Source: Variovorax gracilis
GTDB taxonomy: Bacteria; Pseudomonadota; Gammaproteobacteria; Burkholderiales; Burkholderiaceae_C
NCBI RefSeq assembly: GCF_030317115.1
Contig: NZ_JASZYF010000002.1
Coordinates: 124,001-188,000 of the forward strand
Direction: 5' to 3'
DNA length: 64,000 bases
Below, piece by piece: positions 49,092 to 57,611 of the stretch. Below the pieces are notes generated by a model. It was not told the origin of the DNA. It made no database searches and saw only the letters and a program-made list of their open reading frames with translations. Positions within the stretch are counted from its first letter, which is position 1. Each line of letters begins with the position of its first letter. A program made the translations under genes and the position numbers.

Positions 49092-50135
49092 GTGGCGGTT
49101 TTCACGGAAGTCGGATTCGACGAAGCCGACGCCTTGGTGCGTCGTCTCGGTCTGGGTGCCCTCACCGATCTCAGGGGCATCGAGGGTGGCATCGAGAACA
49201 CCAACTACTTCGCGACCACGGAGTCCGGCGAGTTCGTGCTGACGCTCTTCGAGCGCCTCGGCGCCGAGCAGCTCCCGTACTACCTTTGTCTGATGAAGCA
49301 CCTTGCGGCGCGCGGCCTTCCCGTGCCCGAGCCGGTGGCCGACCCGGCGATCGCGCCGCCTACGGGCCACGCACTGTCCATCCCGGCCAACGCGCCCTGC
49401 GAGTTGCTGCACACCGTGGCCGGCAAGCCGGCCGCCATCGTGCAACGCCTCCAGGGCAAGAGCGAACTGTCGCCGACATCCGCCCATTGCGCCGAGCTCG
49501 GCCGGCTGCTGGCCCGGATGCACCTCGCGGCGCGGAACTATCCCCGTATCCAGCCCAACCTGCGCGGTCTGTCCTGGTGGAACGACACCGCCCCCGTGGT
49601 CCTGCCCTATCTGGAAGCCCCGCAAGCTTCGCTGCTGCGCAGCGAACTGGCCTACCAGAACCACGTGGCCGAATCCTCCGCCTACGCGGCGCTGCCGCGC
49701 GGCCCGGTGCACGCCGACCTGTTCCGCGATAACGCCATGTTCGACACGCACGCCAGCGCCGAAGCGCCCCGGCTGACCGGCGTGTTCGACTTCTACTTCG
49801 CCGGCGCCGACACATGGCTCTTCGATCTGGCCGTGTGCCTGAACGACTGGGCCATCGATCTTGCAAGCGGCCGCCACGATGCCGCGCGCGCCGACGCCCT
49901 GCTCGCCGCCTACGGCACCGTGCGCCCCCTGACCGGCCCCGAGCGCGCCCTGCTGCCCGCCATGCTGCGCGCCGCAGCGCTGCGCTTCTGGATTTCGCGG
50001 CTGTGGGACTACCACCTTCCGCGTGAGGCGAGCATGCTCAAGGCCCACGACCCGACCCACTTCGAACGCGTGCTGCGTGAACGTGCCCATGCGAGCTTCG
50101 AGTTCGACCGCGGCGCCGAAACGCTGGACGCCTGA
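49092..50135 (+). CDS. thrB: Homoserine kinase ThrB (APH-fold type)
   Basis: A 347-residue kinase of the aminoglycoside-phosphotransferase fold used for homoserine in proteobacteria: GGIENTNYFATTESGEFVLT forms the nucleotide loop, the catalytic loop is HADLFRDNAMF, and DFYFAGADTWLFDLAVCLND supplies the metal Asp. It phosphorylates homoserine in threonine synthesis. The GTG start at 49092 lies seven bases after the DUF2782 stop. It is not the GHMP-type ThrB of enterobacteria. Confidence 0.93.
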   Translation: MAVFTEVGFDEADALVRRLGLGALTDLRGIEGGIENTNYFATTESGEFVLTLFERLGAEQLPYYLCLMKHLAARGLPVPEPVADPAIAPPTGHALSIPANAPCELLHTVAGKPAAIVQRLQGKSELSPTSAHCAELGRLLARMHLAARNYPRIQPNLRGLSWWNDTAPVVLPYLEAPQASLLRSELAYQNHVAESSAYAALPRGPVHADLFRDNAMFDTHASAEAPRLTGVFDFYFAGADTWLFDLAVCLNDWAIDLASGRHDAARADALLAAYGTVRPLTGPERALLPAMLRAAALRFWISRLWDYHLPREASMLKAHDPTHFERVLRERAHASFEFDRGAETLDA

Positions 50136-50144
50136 CCCGACCCG

Positions 50145-50939
50145 ATGAAACTCAACCTCGTGCCGGCGCGCACCGGCGTGCTGTGGGTCCGCACCGGACT
50201 CCAGGCATTCGCCCGGCAGCCGCTGGCCTTCATTTCGCTCTTCTTCTTTTTCATGGCGATGGTGTCGATCGCCTCGCAATTGCCTCTGATCGGCGCAGCC
50301 CTCGCGTTGATGCTGCTGCCCACCATGACGCTCGGCCTGATGGCCGCCGCCGCGCAGGCCGCAGGGCCGGAAAAGCCGCCGGCAGGAACGGTGTTCATGG
50401 CGGCGCTGAACGCCATCAGGACGGAAGTTCGGCCCATGGCGGTGCTGGGCGCACTCTATGCAGGCCTGTTCCTGGTCGTCATGGCCATCTCGGCACTGGC
50501 CGACGGCGGCCAGTTTGCGCGCGTCTACCTGCTCGGCGGCCCGCTCACCCGTGAACTGGCCGAAACCACCGAATTCCAGGTGGCGCTTTGGATCGCGATG
50601 GGGCTGTACCTGCCGCTTTCGCTGGCCTTCTGGCATGCGCCCGCGCTGGTGCATTGGCATCGAGTGCCGCCGGCCAAGAGCCTGTTCTTCAGCTTTGTCG
50701 CCTGCTTCAAGAACTTTGGCGCGCTCACCGTCTTCGGGCTGGTCTGGGTGGGCGTCTTCATCGGCGCGGGCATCGTGCTGAGCCTGCTCGCGACGCTGCT
50801 GGTCGCCGTGGGCGTGATGGGGATGGGGGAAGGCGCTTCGGCGGCCGGTGGCGCCGTGATGGTCGGCGGCGCCCTGGTGATGGCTGCGATGTTTTTCACC
50901 AGTACGTGGTTCACCTTCCGGGATTCATTTGAGGAATGA
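50145..50939 (+). CDS. BPSS1780-family integral membrane protein
   Basis: A 264-residue membrane protein with about six helices (PLAFISLFFFFMAMVSIASQ; AALALMLLPTMTLGLMAAAA; VLGALYAGLFLVVMAISALA; IAMGLYLPLSLAFWHAPALV; LTVFGLVWVGVFIGAGIVLS; AAGGAVMVGGALVMAAMFF). The stretch FWHAPALVHWHRVPPAKSLF is the family's recognisable loop. The family is widespread in betaproteobacteria and has no known function. It starts nine bases after thrB, so it is probably co-transcribed. Confidence 0.85.
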   Translation: MKLNLVPARTGVLWVRTGLQAFARQPLAFISLFFFFMAMVSIASQLPLIGAALALMLLPTMTLGLMAAAAQAAGPEKPPAGTVFMAALNAIRTEVRPMAVLGALYAGLFLVVMAISALADGGQFARVYLLGGPLTRELAETTEFQVALWIAMGLYLPLSLAFWHAPALVHWHRVPPAKSLFFSFVACFKNFGALTVFGLVWVGVFIGAGIVLSLLATLLVAVGVMGMGEGASAAGGAVMVGGALVMAAMFFTSTWFTFRDSFEE

Positions 50940-51032
50940 CCCCCAGCCTCGTCCACTGCGTGTGGCTCGGGCACCCCTTCTCAAGCAGCAACACCTGCGG
51001 TCCGGCATAGCCGGTTCCGCGGGTGTCTCACC
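50939..51032 (+). repeat. Dispersed intergenic repeat, family A, copy 6
   Basis: Starts on the last base of the membrane-protein stop codon and lies between convergent genes, as copy 4 does. Left core ACCCCCAGCCTCGTCCACTG, right core CCGGCATAGCCGGTTCCGCG, with the short CCGGC/GCCGG hairpin kept. Confidence 0.8.
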
Positions 51033-51060
51033 AACAGGCCCGGCTGAGCCGGCCGCATCG

Positions 51061-53433
51061 TCAGACCGGCGTCAGCTTTGCCACAGAGAGCGCCAGCCAC
51101 TTGACGCCGTGGCGCGGGAAGTTCACTTGCGCACGGGCGTCGTCGCCGCTGCCTTCGAGCGCCGTCACCGTTCCTTCGCCGAACTTGTTGTGGAACACCT
51201 GCATTCCTGACCGCAGGCCGTGCGAAGGCGCGGCTTTCTGCGGGGGCACGGGTGGACTGGCGAAGGTGTCCTTGCTGCTGTAGCTGCCTGCGCCGCCGCG
51301 TGTCGTCGCATAGCCGCCTCCGTAGCCGAAGGCCGAGGGAGCGAATCCCTGGTTCTTGGGCGTCAGCCACTTGAGTGCGCTTTCCGGCAGTTCCTCGAAA
51401 AAGCGGCTCTTGACGTTGTAGCGGGTCTGGCCATGCAGCATCCGCGTTTGCGAGTGGCTCAGGTACAGGCGCTTTCGGGCGCGCGTGATGGCGACGTACA
51501 TCAGGCGGCGCTCTTCCTCGAGGCTCTCGTAGTCGCTCATCGAGTTCTCGTGGGGGAACAGGCCCTCTTCCAGGCCGGTGATGAACACGCAATCGAATTC
51601 GAGGCCCTTGGCGGCGTGCACCGTCATGAGTTGCACCGCGTCCTGGCCGGCTTGCGCCTGGTTGTCGCCCGATTCCAGCGCGGCGTGGGTCAGGAATGCG
51701 GCGAGCGGGCTCAGCGTCTCGCCGGTTTCGGCATCGGGCGCGAGCGCTTCGTCGATGAGGGGGCGGTTCGGGTCGAGGCCCTGGCTGGCGGGGGATTGCC
51801 GCAGTTCGTCGATGGGAAGCGCCACCGCGTCGCGGCCGAAGCCCTCCTGCGTGACAAAGCTCTCGGCGGCGTTCACCAGTTCGTCCAGGTTCTCCAGACG
51901 ATCGGCGCCTTCGCGATCGGCCTTGTAGTGCTCGACCAGGCCGCTGTGGTCGAGCACGAGTTCGATGATCTCGCGCAGCGACATACCCTGTGTCTGCTCG
52001 CGCAACACGTCGATCTTGGCGACGAAGGCCGAGAGATTGCCGCCGGCCTTGCCGCCGACCGCGCTGACGGCGTCGTGCAGCGACCGGCCGGCCGCGCGAG
52101 CCGCGTCCTGGAGCTGCTCGATGCTCCTCGCGCCGATACCGCGCGGCGGAAAGTTGACGATGCGAAGGAAACTTGTGTCGTCGTCCTTGTTCTCGAGCAG
52201 CCGCAGGTAGGCCAGCGCGTGCTTGATTTCGGCGCGCTCGAAGAATCGCAAGCCGCCGTACACACGATACGGAACCGCTGCATTGAAGAGCGCGGTTTCG
52301 ATCACCCGGCTCTGCGCGTTGCTGCGGTAGAGCACGGCCATTTCCTTGCGATCGATGCCGTCGCGCACGAGCTGCCGCATTTCCTCGACCATCCATTGCG
52401 CCTCGGCGAAATCGCTGGTCGACTCGTAGACGCGGACCGGCTCGCCCGGGCCCTGGTCGGTGCGCAGGCTCTTGCCGAGGCGCTTCTTGTTGTGGCTGAT
52501 CAGTTCGTTCGCCGAATCGAGGATGTTGCTGTAGCTGCGGTAGTTCTGCTCCAGCTTGATCTGGTGCGACACCTCGAACTCGCGCACGAAGTCGGCCATG
52601 TTGCCCACGCGCGCACCACGGAATGCGTAGATGCTCTGGTCGTCGTCGCCGACCGCGATCACGCTGTTGTCACCGGGCACGAAGCGGCCGTCGGCCGTGG
52701 TGCCCGAGAGCATCTTGATCCACGCGTACTGGAGCCGGTTGGTGTCCTGGAACTCATCGATCAGGATGTGGCGGAAGCGCCGCTGGTAGTGCTCGCGCAC
52801 GGGGTCGTTGTCACGCAGCAGTTCGTAGCTGCGCAGCATCAGCTCGCCGAAATCGACCACGCCTTCGCGCTGGCACTGCTCCTCGTAGAGTTGGTAGAGC
52901 TCGACCTTCTTGCGGTCGTCGTCGCTGCGGATCTCGACGTCGCGCGGGCGCAGGCCGTCTTCCTTGGCGCCGGCGATGAACCATTGCGTCTGCTTGGCCG
53001 GAAAACGCTCGTCGTCGACGTTGAACTGCTTCATCAGCCGCTTGATGGCCGAGAGCTGGTCCTGCGTGTCGAGGATCTGGAAGGTGGACGGCAGGTTGGC
53101 GAGCTTCCAGTGCGCGCGCAGGAAACGGTTGCACAGCCCATGGAAGGTACCGATCCACATGCCCCGCACATTGACCGGCAGCATCGAGCTCAGCCGCGTC
53201 ATCATTTCCTTCGCGGCCTTGTTGGTGAAGGTCACGGCCAGGATGCCGCCCGGCGACACCTGGCCGGTCTGCAGCAACCATGCGATGCGGGTGGTCAACA
53301 CCCGTGTTTTGCCGGAGCCGGCGCCGGCGAGGATCAGGGCGTTGCCGGCCGGGAGCGTCACGGCGGCACGCTGCTCCGGGTTGAGGTTTTGGAGCAGCGG
53401 CGAATCTGCGGCGGCCGCGAGGTCGGTGAACAT
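51061..53433 (-). CDS. uvrD: UvrD/PcrA-family 3'-5' DNA helicase
   Basis: A 790-residue SF1A helicase. Motif Q/I: LNPEQRAAVTLPAGNALILA then AGAGSGKTRVLTTRI. Motif Ia is VTFTNKAAKEM; motif II IDEFQDTN; motif III VGDDDQSIYAFRGA; motif IV EQNYRS; motif V TVHAAKGLEFDCVF; motif VI YVAITRARKRLYLSHS. The C-terminal tail with FGEGTVTALEGSGDDARAQV is the PcrA/UvrD Tudor-like segment that binds RNA polymerase. Acts in nucleotide excision and mismatch repair. UvrD is preferred over Rep because of this tail. Confidence 0.92.
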   Translation of the reverse strand: MFTDLAAAADSPLLQNLNPEQRAAVTLPAGNALILAGAGSGKTRVLTTRIAWLLQTGQVSPGGILAVTFTNKAAKEMMTRLSSMLPVNVRGMWIGTFHGLCNRFLRAHWKLANLPSTFQILDTQDQLSAIKRLMKQFNVDDERFPAKQTQWFIAGAKEDGLRPRDVEIRSDDDRKKVELYQLYEEQCQREGVVDFGELMLRSYELLRDNDPVREHYQRRFRHILIDEFQDTNRLQYAWIKMLSGTTADGRFVPGDNSVIAVGDDDQSIYAFRGARVGNMADFVREFEVSHQIKLEQNYRSYSNILDSANELISHNKKRLGKSLRTDQGPGEPVRVYESTSDFAEAQWMVEEMRQLVRDGIDRKEMAVLYRSNAQSRVIETALFNAAVPYRVYGGLRFFERAEIKHALAYLRLLENKDDDTSFLRIVNFPPRGIGARSIEQLQDAARAAGRSLHDAVSAVGGKAGGNLSAFVAKIDVLREQTQGMSLREIIELVLDHSGLVEHYKADREGADRLENLDELVNAAESFVTQEGFGRDAVALPIDELRQSPASQGLDPNRPLIDEALAPDAETGETLSPLAAFLTHAALESGDNQAQAGQDAVQLMTVHAAKGLEFDCVFITGLEEGLFPHENSMSDYESLEEERRLMYVAITRARKRLYLSHSQTRMLHGQTRYNVKSRFFEELPESALKWLTPKNQGFAPSAFGYGGGYATTRGGAGSYSSKDTFASPPVPPQKAAPSHGLRSGMQVFHNKFGEGTVTALEGSGDDARAQVNFPRHGVKWLALSVAKLTPV

Positions 53434-53673
53434 CCACCGATTGTAGAAAGCACTGCGTATGGGGGTTATACGAAGCGGCCGAAGTCACCCTGCGGCGCGG
53501 GCGGGTAGAATCAGTCACCGGGCCCAAGTTTCTTGACGTCCGGTTTTTTTGTGCCTGCGCACAGCAGGGTTCGGTCGCGCCGGCACGGCGCACCCGCAAA
53601 TCCGGTCTCCAAGCCAAGCGCCCCATCGCCGCCGAAATCGTTCGGCGACGACCCTTTAAGGAGCTTGGATCTC

Positions 53674-54651
53674 ATGCAAATCTTCGACTACGACAACATC
53701 CTTCTGCTGCCGCGCAAGTGCGTGGTGGAAAGCCGCTCCGAGTGCGATGCAAGCGTCACCCTCGGCGGTCGCAGCTTCCGCATCCCCACGGTGCCCGCCA
53801 ACATGAAGACGGTGGTCGACGAGACCATCTGCACCTGGCTCGCGAAAAACGGCTATTTCTACGTGATGCACCGCTTCGACCTGGACAACGTCCAGTTCGT
53901 GAAGGACATGCACGCCAAGGGTGTGTTCGCCTCGATCTCGCTGGGCGTCAAGAAGCCGGACTACGACACGGTCGACCAACTGGCGGCCGCGGAACTCGTG
54001 CCCGAATACGTGACGATCGACATCGCGCACGGTCATGCGGACACCGTGAAGAACATGATTGCGTACCTGAAGAAGAAGCTGCCGAAGACCTTCGTGATCG
54101 CGGGCAACGTCGGAACGCCGGAGGCCGTGATCGACCTCGAGAACTGGGGTGCGGACGCCACCAAGGTCGGCATTGGGCCGGGCAAGGTCTGCATCACCAA
54201 GCTCAAGACCGGCTTCGGCACGGGCGGCTGGCAGCTGTCGGCGCTCAAGTGGTGCGCCCGCGTGGCGACGAAGCCGATCATTGCCGACGGCGGCATCCGC
54301 GACCACGGCGACATCGCCAAGAGCATCCGCTTCGGCGCGTCGATGGTGATGATCGGTTCGCTGTTTGCGGGCCACGAGGAATCGCCGGGCCAGACCGTGG
54401 AAGTCGACGGCACGCTCTTCAAGGAGTACTACGGCTCGGCCAGCGACTTCAACAAGGGCGAATACAAGCACGTCGAAGGCAAGCGCATCCTCGAACCGAT
54501 CAAGGGCAAGCTCGCCGACACGCTGGTCGAGATGGAGCAGGACATCCAGAGCTCCATCAGCTACGCGGGCGGCCGCAAGCTCATGGACATCCGCAAGGTC
54601 AACTACGTCACGCTGGGTGGCGACAACGCGGGCGAACACCTGCTGATGTGA
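53674..54651 (+). CDS. guaC: GMP reductase
   Basis: A 325-residue TIM-barrel enzyme of the IMPDH/GMPR family that reduces GMP to IMP with NADPH and ammonia release. The catalytic Cys lies in [16 protein letters not shown]; the phosphate loop is [20 protein letters not shown], followed by [14 protein letters not shown]. It lacks the CBS domains of IMP dehydrogenase and has the GMPR length and its YYGSASDF segment. The 240 bp before it hold no gene; TAGAAT at 53506-53511 might be a -10, and AAGGAG lies 11 bases before ATG 53674. Confidence 0.95.
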   Translation: MQIFDYDNILLLPRKCVVESRSECDASVTLGGRSFRIPTVPANMKTVVDETICTWLAKNGYFYVMHRFDLDNVQFVKDMHAKGVFASISLGVKKPDYDTVDQLAAAELVPEYVTIDIAHGHADTVKNMIAYLKKKLPKTFVIAGNVGTPEAVIDLENWGADATKVGIGPGKVCITKLKTGFGTGGWQLSALKWCARVATKPIIADGGIRDHGDIAKSIRFGASMVMIGSLFAGHEESPGQTVEVDGTLFKEYYGSASDFNKGEYKHVEGKRILEPIKGKLADTLVEMEQDIQSSISYAGGRKLMDIRKVNYVTLGGDNAGEHLLM

Positions 54652-54669
54652 GACCGCCCCCGGCGCGGT

Positions 54670-55536
54670 TCAGGCCTCGAGCAATTGCACGGCGAGGCTG
54701 TGCAGCCGGTGACCGGGGTCGGCCAGCGCATCCACGACGCCGAAGTGGTCGAGCCCTGGAAGCACCTCGCAGACGGACACCACCTTGGGGCCCCACGCCT
54801 CTCGGATCAGCGTGTTCTGGCGAATGAACTCCTCGCTCTCGTCGCCGCCGGCGACCGCGTAGAACGGAGCGCGCTTCGGCGCCGGCCAGAAGGCCGGGCT
54901 CAGGCGCAACGCGTCGGCGTCGGTCAGGCGGATGGCGTCCTTGATGAAGGGCGCGTGCTGCAGGGGCCGCAAGTCATGAAGGCCGGAAATGGAGAGCGCG
55001 TTGCGAACGAGCTGCGCCGGCAGATCCGGCGCAACGGCTTTCCAGTCGCAACCGAGCAGCATCGCGCTGAGGTGCCCGCCAGCGGAATGACCGGCTACGG
55101 TGATGCGCGAAGGATCGCCGCCGTGGGCCACGACAGTGCGCCAGGTCCATTCCAGCGCGCGCACCATCTGCAGCGCGATGTCTGCGATGCCGATCGGCTG
55201 CGCGGGCGTGCCCGGGCACAGCGCATAGTTGGGCACCACGACGCAGACGCCGCGGTCATTGAACGCCCGGGCGATGAATGAATGGTCGCTCTTGTCGAGC
55301 GAGCGCCAATAGCCGCCATGGATGAACACCAGCACGGGCGCATCCGCCACCGGGGCGGGAAAGACGTCCAGGGTCTCGCCGGGACCGTCGCCGTAGCGCA
55401 AGTCCAAGCTGCACGGCAGGGAGGCGCGGAGCGCCGCGGAGTCCGCGGCCCAGCGCTCCAGGTACGCGGGATGACCCGGCACCCGCGCCCGGTTGTTGTA
55501 CATGCGGTCCAGCCAGGCGGGATCGTACGAGACCAT
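54670..55536 (-). CDS. Alpha/beta hydrolase (kynurenine-formamidase/esterase type)
   Basis: A 288-residue serine hydrolase. The oxyanion motif is FIHGGYWRSLDKSDHSF and the nucleophile elbow GHSAGGHLSAMLL; the charge relay completes with a late Asp and with His in LPGLDHFGVVDAL. HGGYW is typical of the kynurenine formamidase and bacterial feruloyl-esterase-like branch. No tryptophan-degradation genes are adjacent, so substrate remains open. It is convergent with guaC (18 bp between stops) and divergent from the tRNA gene. Confidence 0.85.
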   Translation of the reverse strand: MVSYDPAWLDRMYNNRARVPGHPAYLERWAADSAALRASLPCSLDLRYGDGPGETLDVFPAPVADAPVLVFIHGGYWRSLDKSDHSFIARAFNDRGVCVVVPNYALCPGTPAQPIGIADIALQMVRALEWTWRTVVAHGGDPSRITVAGHSAGGHLSAMLLGCDWKAVAPDLPAQLVRNALSISGLHDLRPLQHAPFIKDAIRLTDADALRLSPAFWPAPKRAPFYAVAGGDESEEFIRQNTLIREAWGPKVVSVCEVLPGLDHFGVVDALADPGHRLHSLAVQLLEA

Positions 55537-55611
55537 TCTTCTTGCTCCGGAGTTGGCGAGGCGCGCATCTTGGCACGCCGCCAGCGGGGCTGCACCGGAC
55601 GCCGGGTTCTG

Positions 55612-55617
55612 GTTAGA
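55612..55617 (+). promoter_or_regulatory. Probable -10 of the tRNA-Ala promoter
   Basis: TAGAAT matches five of six consensus bases and lies 15 bp before the first tRNA base, a normal distance for a tRNA leader. The -35 region (TGCACC at 55589-55594, 17-bp spacing) is poor. Confidence 0.4.
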
Positions 55618-55632
55618 ATTCTGTTTGCGTTG

Positions 55633-55708
<76 letters not shown>

Positions 55709-55922
55709 AACGCCCACTGTTCATGCGGTACCCGGCGGACAGCCGCCTCGCGTCCTTGACTACCCTGCTCCAGGGTCCTTGTCGCCTGGCCGACTTGGCA
55801 CAGGCTCCACTGTCACGACGAATGCGCCCTGGGCCGCTGCACCCAACCATTGCGAGTGCGTCCGGCCGCCGCCATGGCGAACGCCGGTTCTGCAGCAGAC
55901 TGTTGATTTCCTCGGAGGTTGC

Positions 55923-57020
55923 GTGAAGGCGATACACGATGCCAAAAGCGACTTGCTGCGAGTGACGCTGACGACCGGGCGTGTTGAAGACACCCCGTCG
56001 ATGAAGTATCCGAAGGGCGGTGTGAGCATTTACCAGTCGGATGATGGCGCGATCACCCAAGTCGAGTTTGCGAATGCGAAAGCGCGCGGATTGGTCCCGG
56101 TGCGTAGCCTGGACGCGCCCATCACCGCGCAGGAAGGATGGGTTGCCTTTCGATCACTCGTCTCGGAGTACAACTGGCCGACCAAGTCCGCCACTCTTCT
56201 GCTGATCCTTTCCGCGTGCCTCAGCATCGGCAAGGAGTTCCCCTGCATTCTTGGCGCGCAATGTCTTCCGAAGAACTGGCTTGATGCGCTGTCGAGCGAT
56301 GGAATGCTCACGATGCTGTCGCTCACGGTGGCGTTCTGCATCGGCATCCACATCAAGCTTCGCCTCGAACGGGGGCTCGTGGACGGCTCCGAAAACTACA
56401 GCATCGGCCGCGCCCTCGCCTACGGGTACTTCTCGAACTTCATCGTTGGCGTCCTGCTCACGCTGCGCGCCGAGGGCGAGCGACTGGGCTTGCCGCCGGG
56501 CAAGCGACCCGTAATGCACATCGTCTTCCCGCAGGACGTCCAGGACCTGGATGGCTTCAGAGAATCCGTCGAAAGGAACGTGAGGCTCCATACAAGGAGC
56601 CAGGACATCATCAACCTCGGCAACGTGGACAAGAAACTGTTCAAGCGCAGCCTGCTCACGCTCACTCAACTGGGTACAGAGGGAGGCCTGGACGACACCT
56701 TCTACCTCGACTTCCCCACGACCCTCTACACGATGCAGGACTTCCTGGAGACGCGGAATCTGTGGCAAAAGGAACATCGTCGCCCGCTGCTGGCCCGCGA
56801 CGAGATCACGCGACTCCAACAGAAATACATTGCGCACTTCTTCGCCTACCTGGAAGAGTTGGCCAACAGCCCACTCGGCGTAGACGCTGCAAGGCGACTT
56901 GGCGCCGATCTTTCCCAAGCCGAGCTTTCCGCGCTCTACAAGGAGCACATCACGATCGTGGAGCCCAACGAAATTCTTGCCAGCATCCAATCCAGGGGCG
57001 GATCTCAATCGCCCACTTAG
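55923..57020 (+). CDS. Two-helix membrane protein with C-terminal bacterial STING (cyclic-dinucleotide receptor) domain; orphan, no CD-NTase adjacent
   Basis: A 365-residue protein. Residues 1-85 are a soluble, strand-rich region that I do not recognise. Membrane helices lie at about 90-110 (ATLLLILSACLSIGKEF) and 127-147 (GMLTMLSLTVAFCIGIHIKL). Residues about 160-310 read as a STING domain: helix ALAYGYFSNFIVGVLLTL (164-181), strand HIVFPQDV (199-206), and YLDFPTTLYTM (261-271). N172-F173 and D263/T266-T267 fit the Asn-Phe and Asp-x-Pro-Thr-Thr residues that contact c-di-GMP in bacterial STING; the same helix aligns with LAWSYYIGYLRL of human STING. GTG 55923 has GGAGG four bases upstream. 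G+C is about 52-60% in sampled lines against about 67% nearby. The call rests on motif recognition and needs a profile search. Confidence 0.75.
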   Translation: MKAIHDAKSDLLRVTLTTGRVEDTPSMKYPKGGVSIYQSDDGAITQVEFANAKARGLVPVRSLDAPITAQEGWVAFRSLVSEYNWPTKSATLLLILSACLSIGKEFPCILGAQCLPKNWLDALSSDGMLTMLSLTVAFCIGIHIKLRLERGLVDGSENYSIGRALAYGYFSNFIVGVLLTLRAEGERLGLPPGKRPVMHIVFPQDVQDLDGFRESVERNVRLHTRSQDIINLGNVDKKLFKRSLLTLTQLGTEGGLDDTFYLDFPTTLYTMQDFLETRNLWQKEHRRPLLARDEITRLQQKYIAHFFAYLEELANSPLGVDAARRLGADLSQAELSALYKEHITIVEPNEILASIQSRGGSQSPT

Positions 57021-57490
57021 CGGGCCGGAACCGGCAAGTCATCGAAGCGCTTGAACTCCTGCAGCGAGAAGCTCGTTTGCACCTGCTTCACACCCGGCAG
57101 CCGGTGCAGCTTGCTCTGCAGCAGATCCGAATACGCATCCAGATCGCGGGCCACGACCATCAGCAGGAAGTCCGCCGTTCCGGTGATGCCATGGAACATC
57201 ACCACCTCCGGGATCGCGCGTACGGCTTCGACGAACTCCATCGAGCGCAATTCGTTCTGGTGGTCGATGCTGATGCTCACGAAGGCCACCACCCCGTAGC
57301 CCAGGCCGCGGCGGCTGAGGCGCGCGTGGTAGCCGTCGATCAGGCCCGACTCCTCCAGGCGCCTGATGCGGCGCCAGCATGGTGACTGCGACAGGCCGGT
57401 CATCTGCGCCAGTTCGCCGGTAGTCAGGCGTGCGTTCTGCTGAAGGGCCGCCATCAGCTGCCGGTCGATCTTGTCCAGCTCGATTTGCAT
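57017..57490 (-). CDS. Lrp/AsnC-family transcriptional regulator next to aminotransferase
   Basis: A 157-residue Lrp-type protein: HTH LDKIDRQLMAALQQNARLTT then LAQMTGLSQSPCWRRIRRLE; RAM domain with AFVSISIDHQN, EVVMFHGITGTADFLLMVVA and LHRLPGVKQVQTSFSLQEFK. It diverges from the aromatic aminotransferase and RidA genes across an A/T-rich 121-bp gap and probably controls them in response to an amino acid. Its stop overlaps the end of the convergent STING-like gene by four bases, so the boundary of that inserted gene is tight. Confidence 0.92.
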   Translation of the reverse strand: MQIELDKIDRQLMAALQQNARLTTGELAQMTGLSQSPCWRRIRRLEESGLIDGYHARLSRRGLGYGVVAFVSISIDHQNELRSMEFVEAVRAIPEVVMFHGITGTADFLLMVVARDLDAYSDLLQSKLHRLPGVKQVQTSFSLQEFKRFDDLPVPAR

Positions 57491-57611
57491 AAATCAACCC
57501 TGATTTCGCTAATAGTTGGATGAATTATGTGTGATGCAAAAATAAGTTGGCTTTGAAAACCTGAGAAATGAGAATCCGGAGATAGTTCATCAACCCCCTT
57601 CCATAAGCACC

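Noticed and set aside
51220..53508. A 762-codon plus-strand frame
   Set aside because: Antisense to the complete uvrD-type helicase, with no recognisable domain; a shadow of high G+C coding.
53434..53673. Riboswitch or leader in the 240-bp gap before guaC
   Set aside because: No convincing conserved aptamer core or terminator/anti-terminator pair was seen; only a weak -10 (TAGAAT) and a T-run without a stem.
55709..57020. Duplicated 3' end of tRNA-Ala as an attachment site after the STING-like gene
   Set aside because: I looked for a repeat of GGGAGTTCGATCCTCC downstream and did not find it within the next 1.8 kb; no integrase gene is present.
55923..57020. A neighbouring CD-NTase or other CBASS effector for the STING-like gene
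   Set aside because: Both flanks were read: tRNA-Ala and an esterase-type hydrolase upstream, an Lrp regulator and an aminotransferase downstream. None has a nucleotidyltransferase motif.
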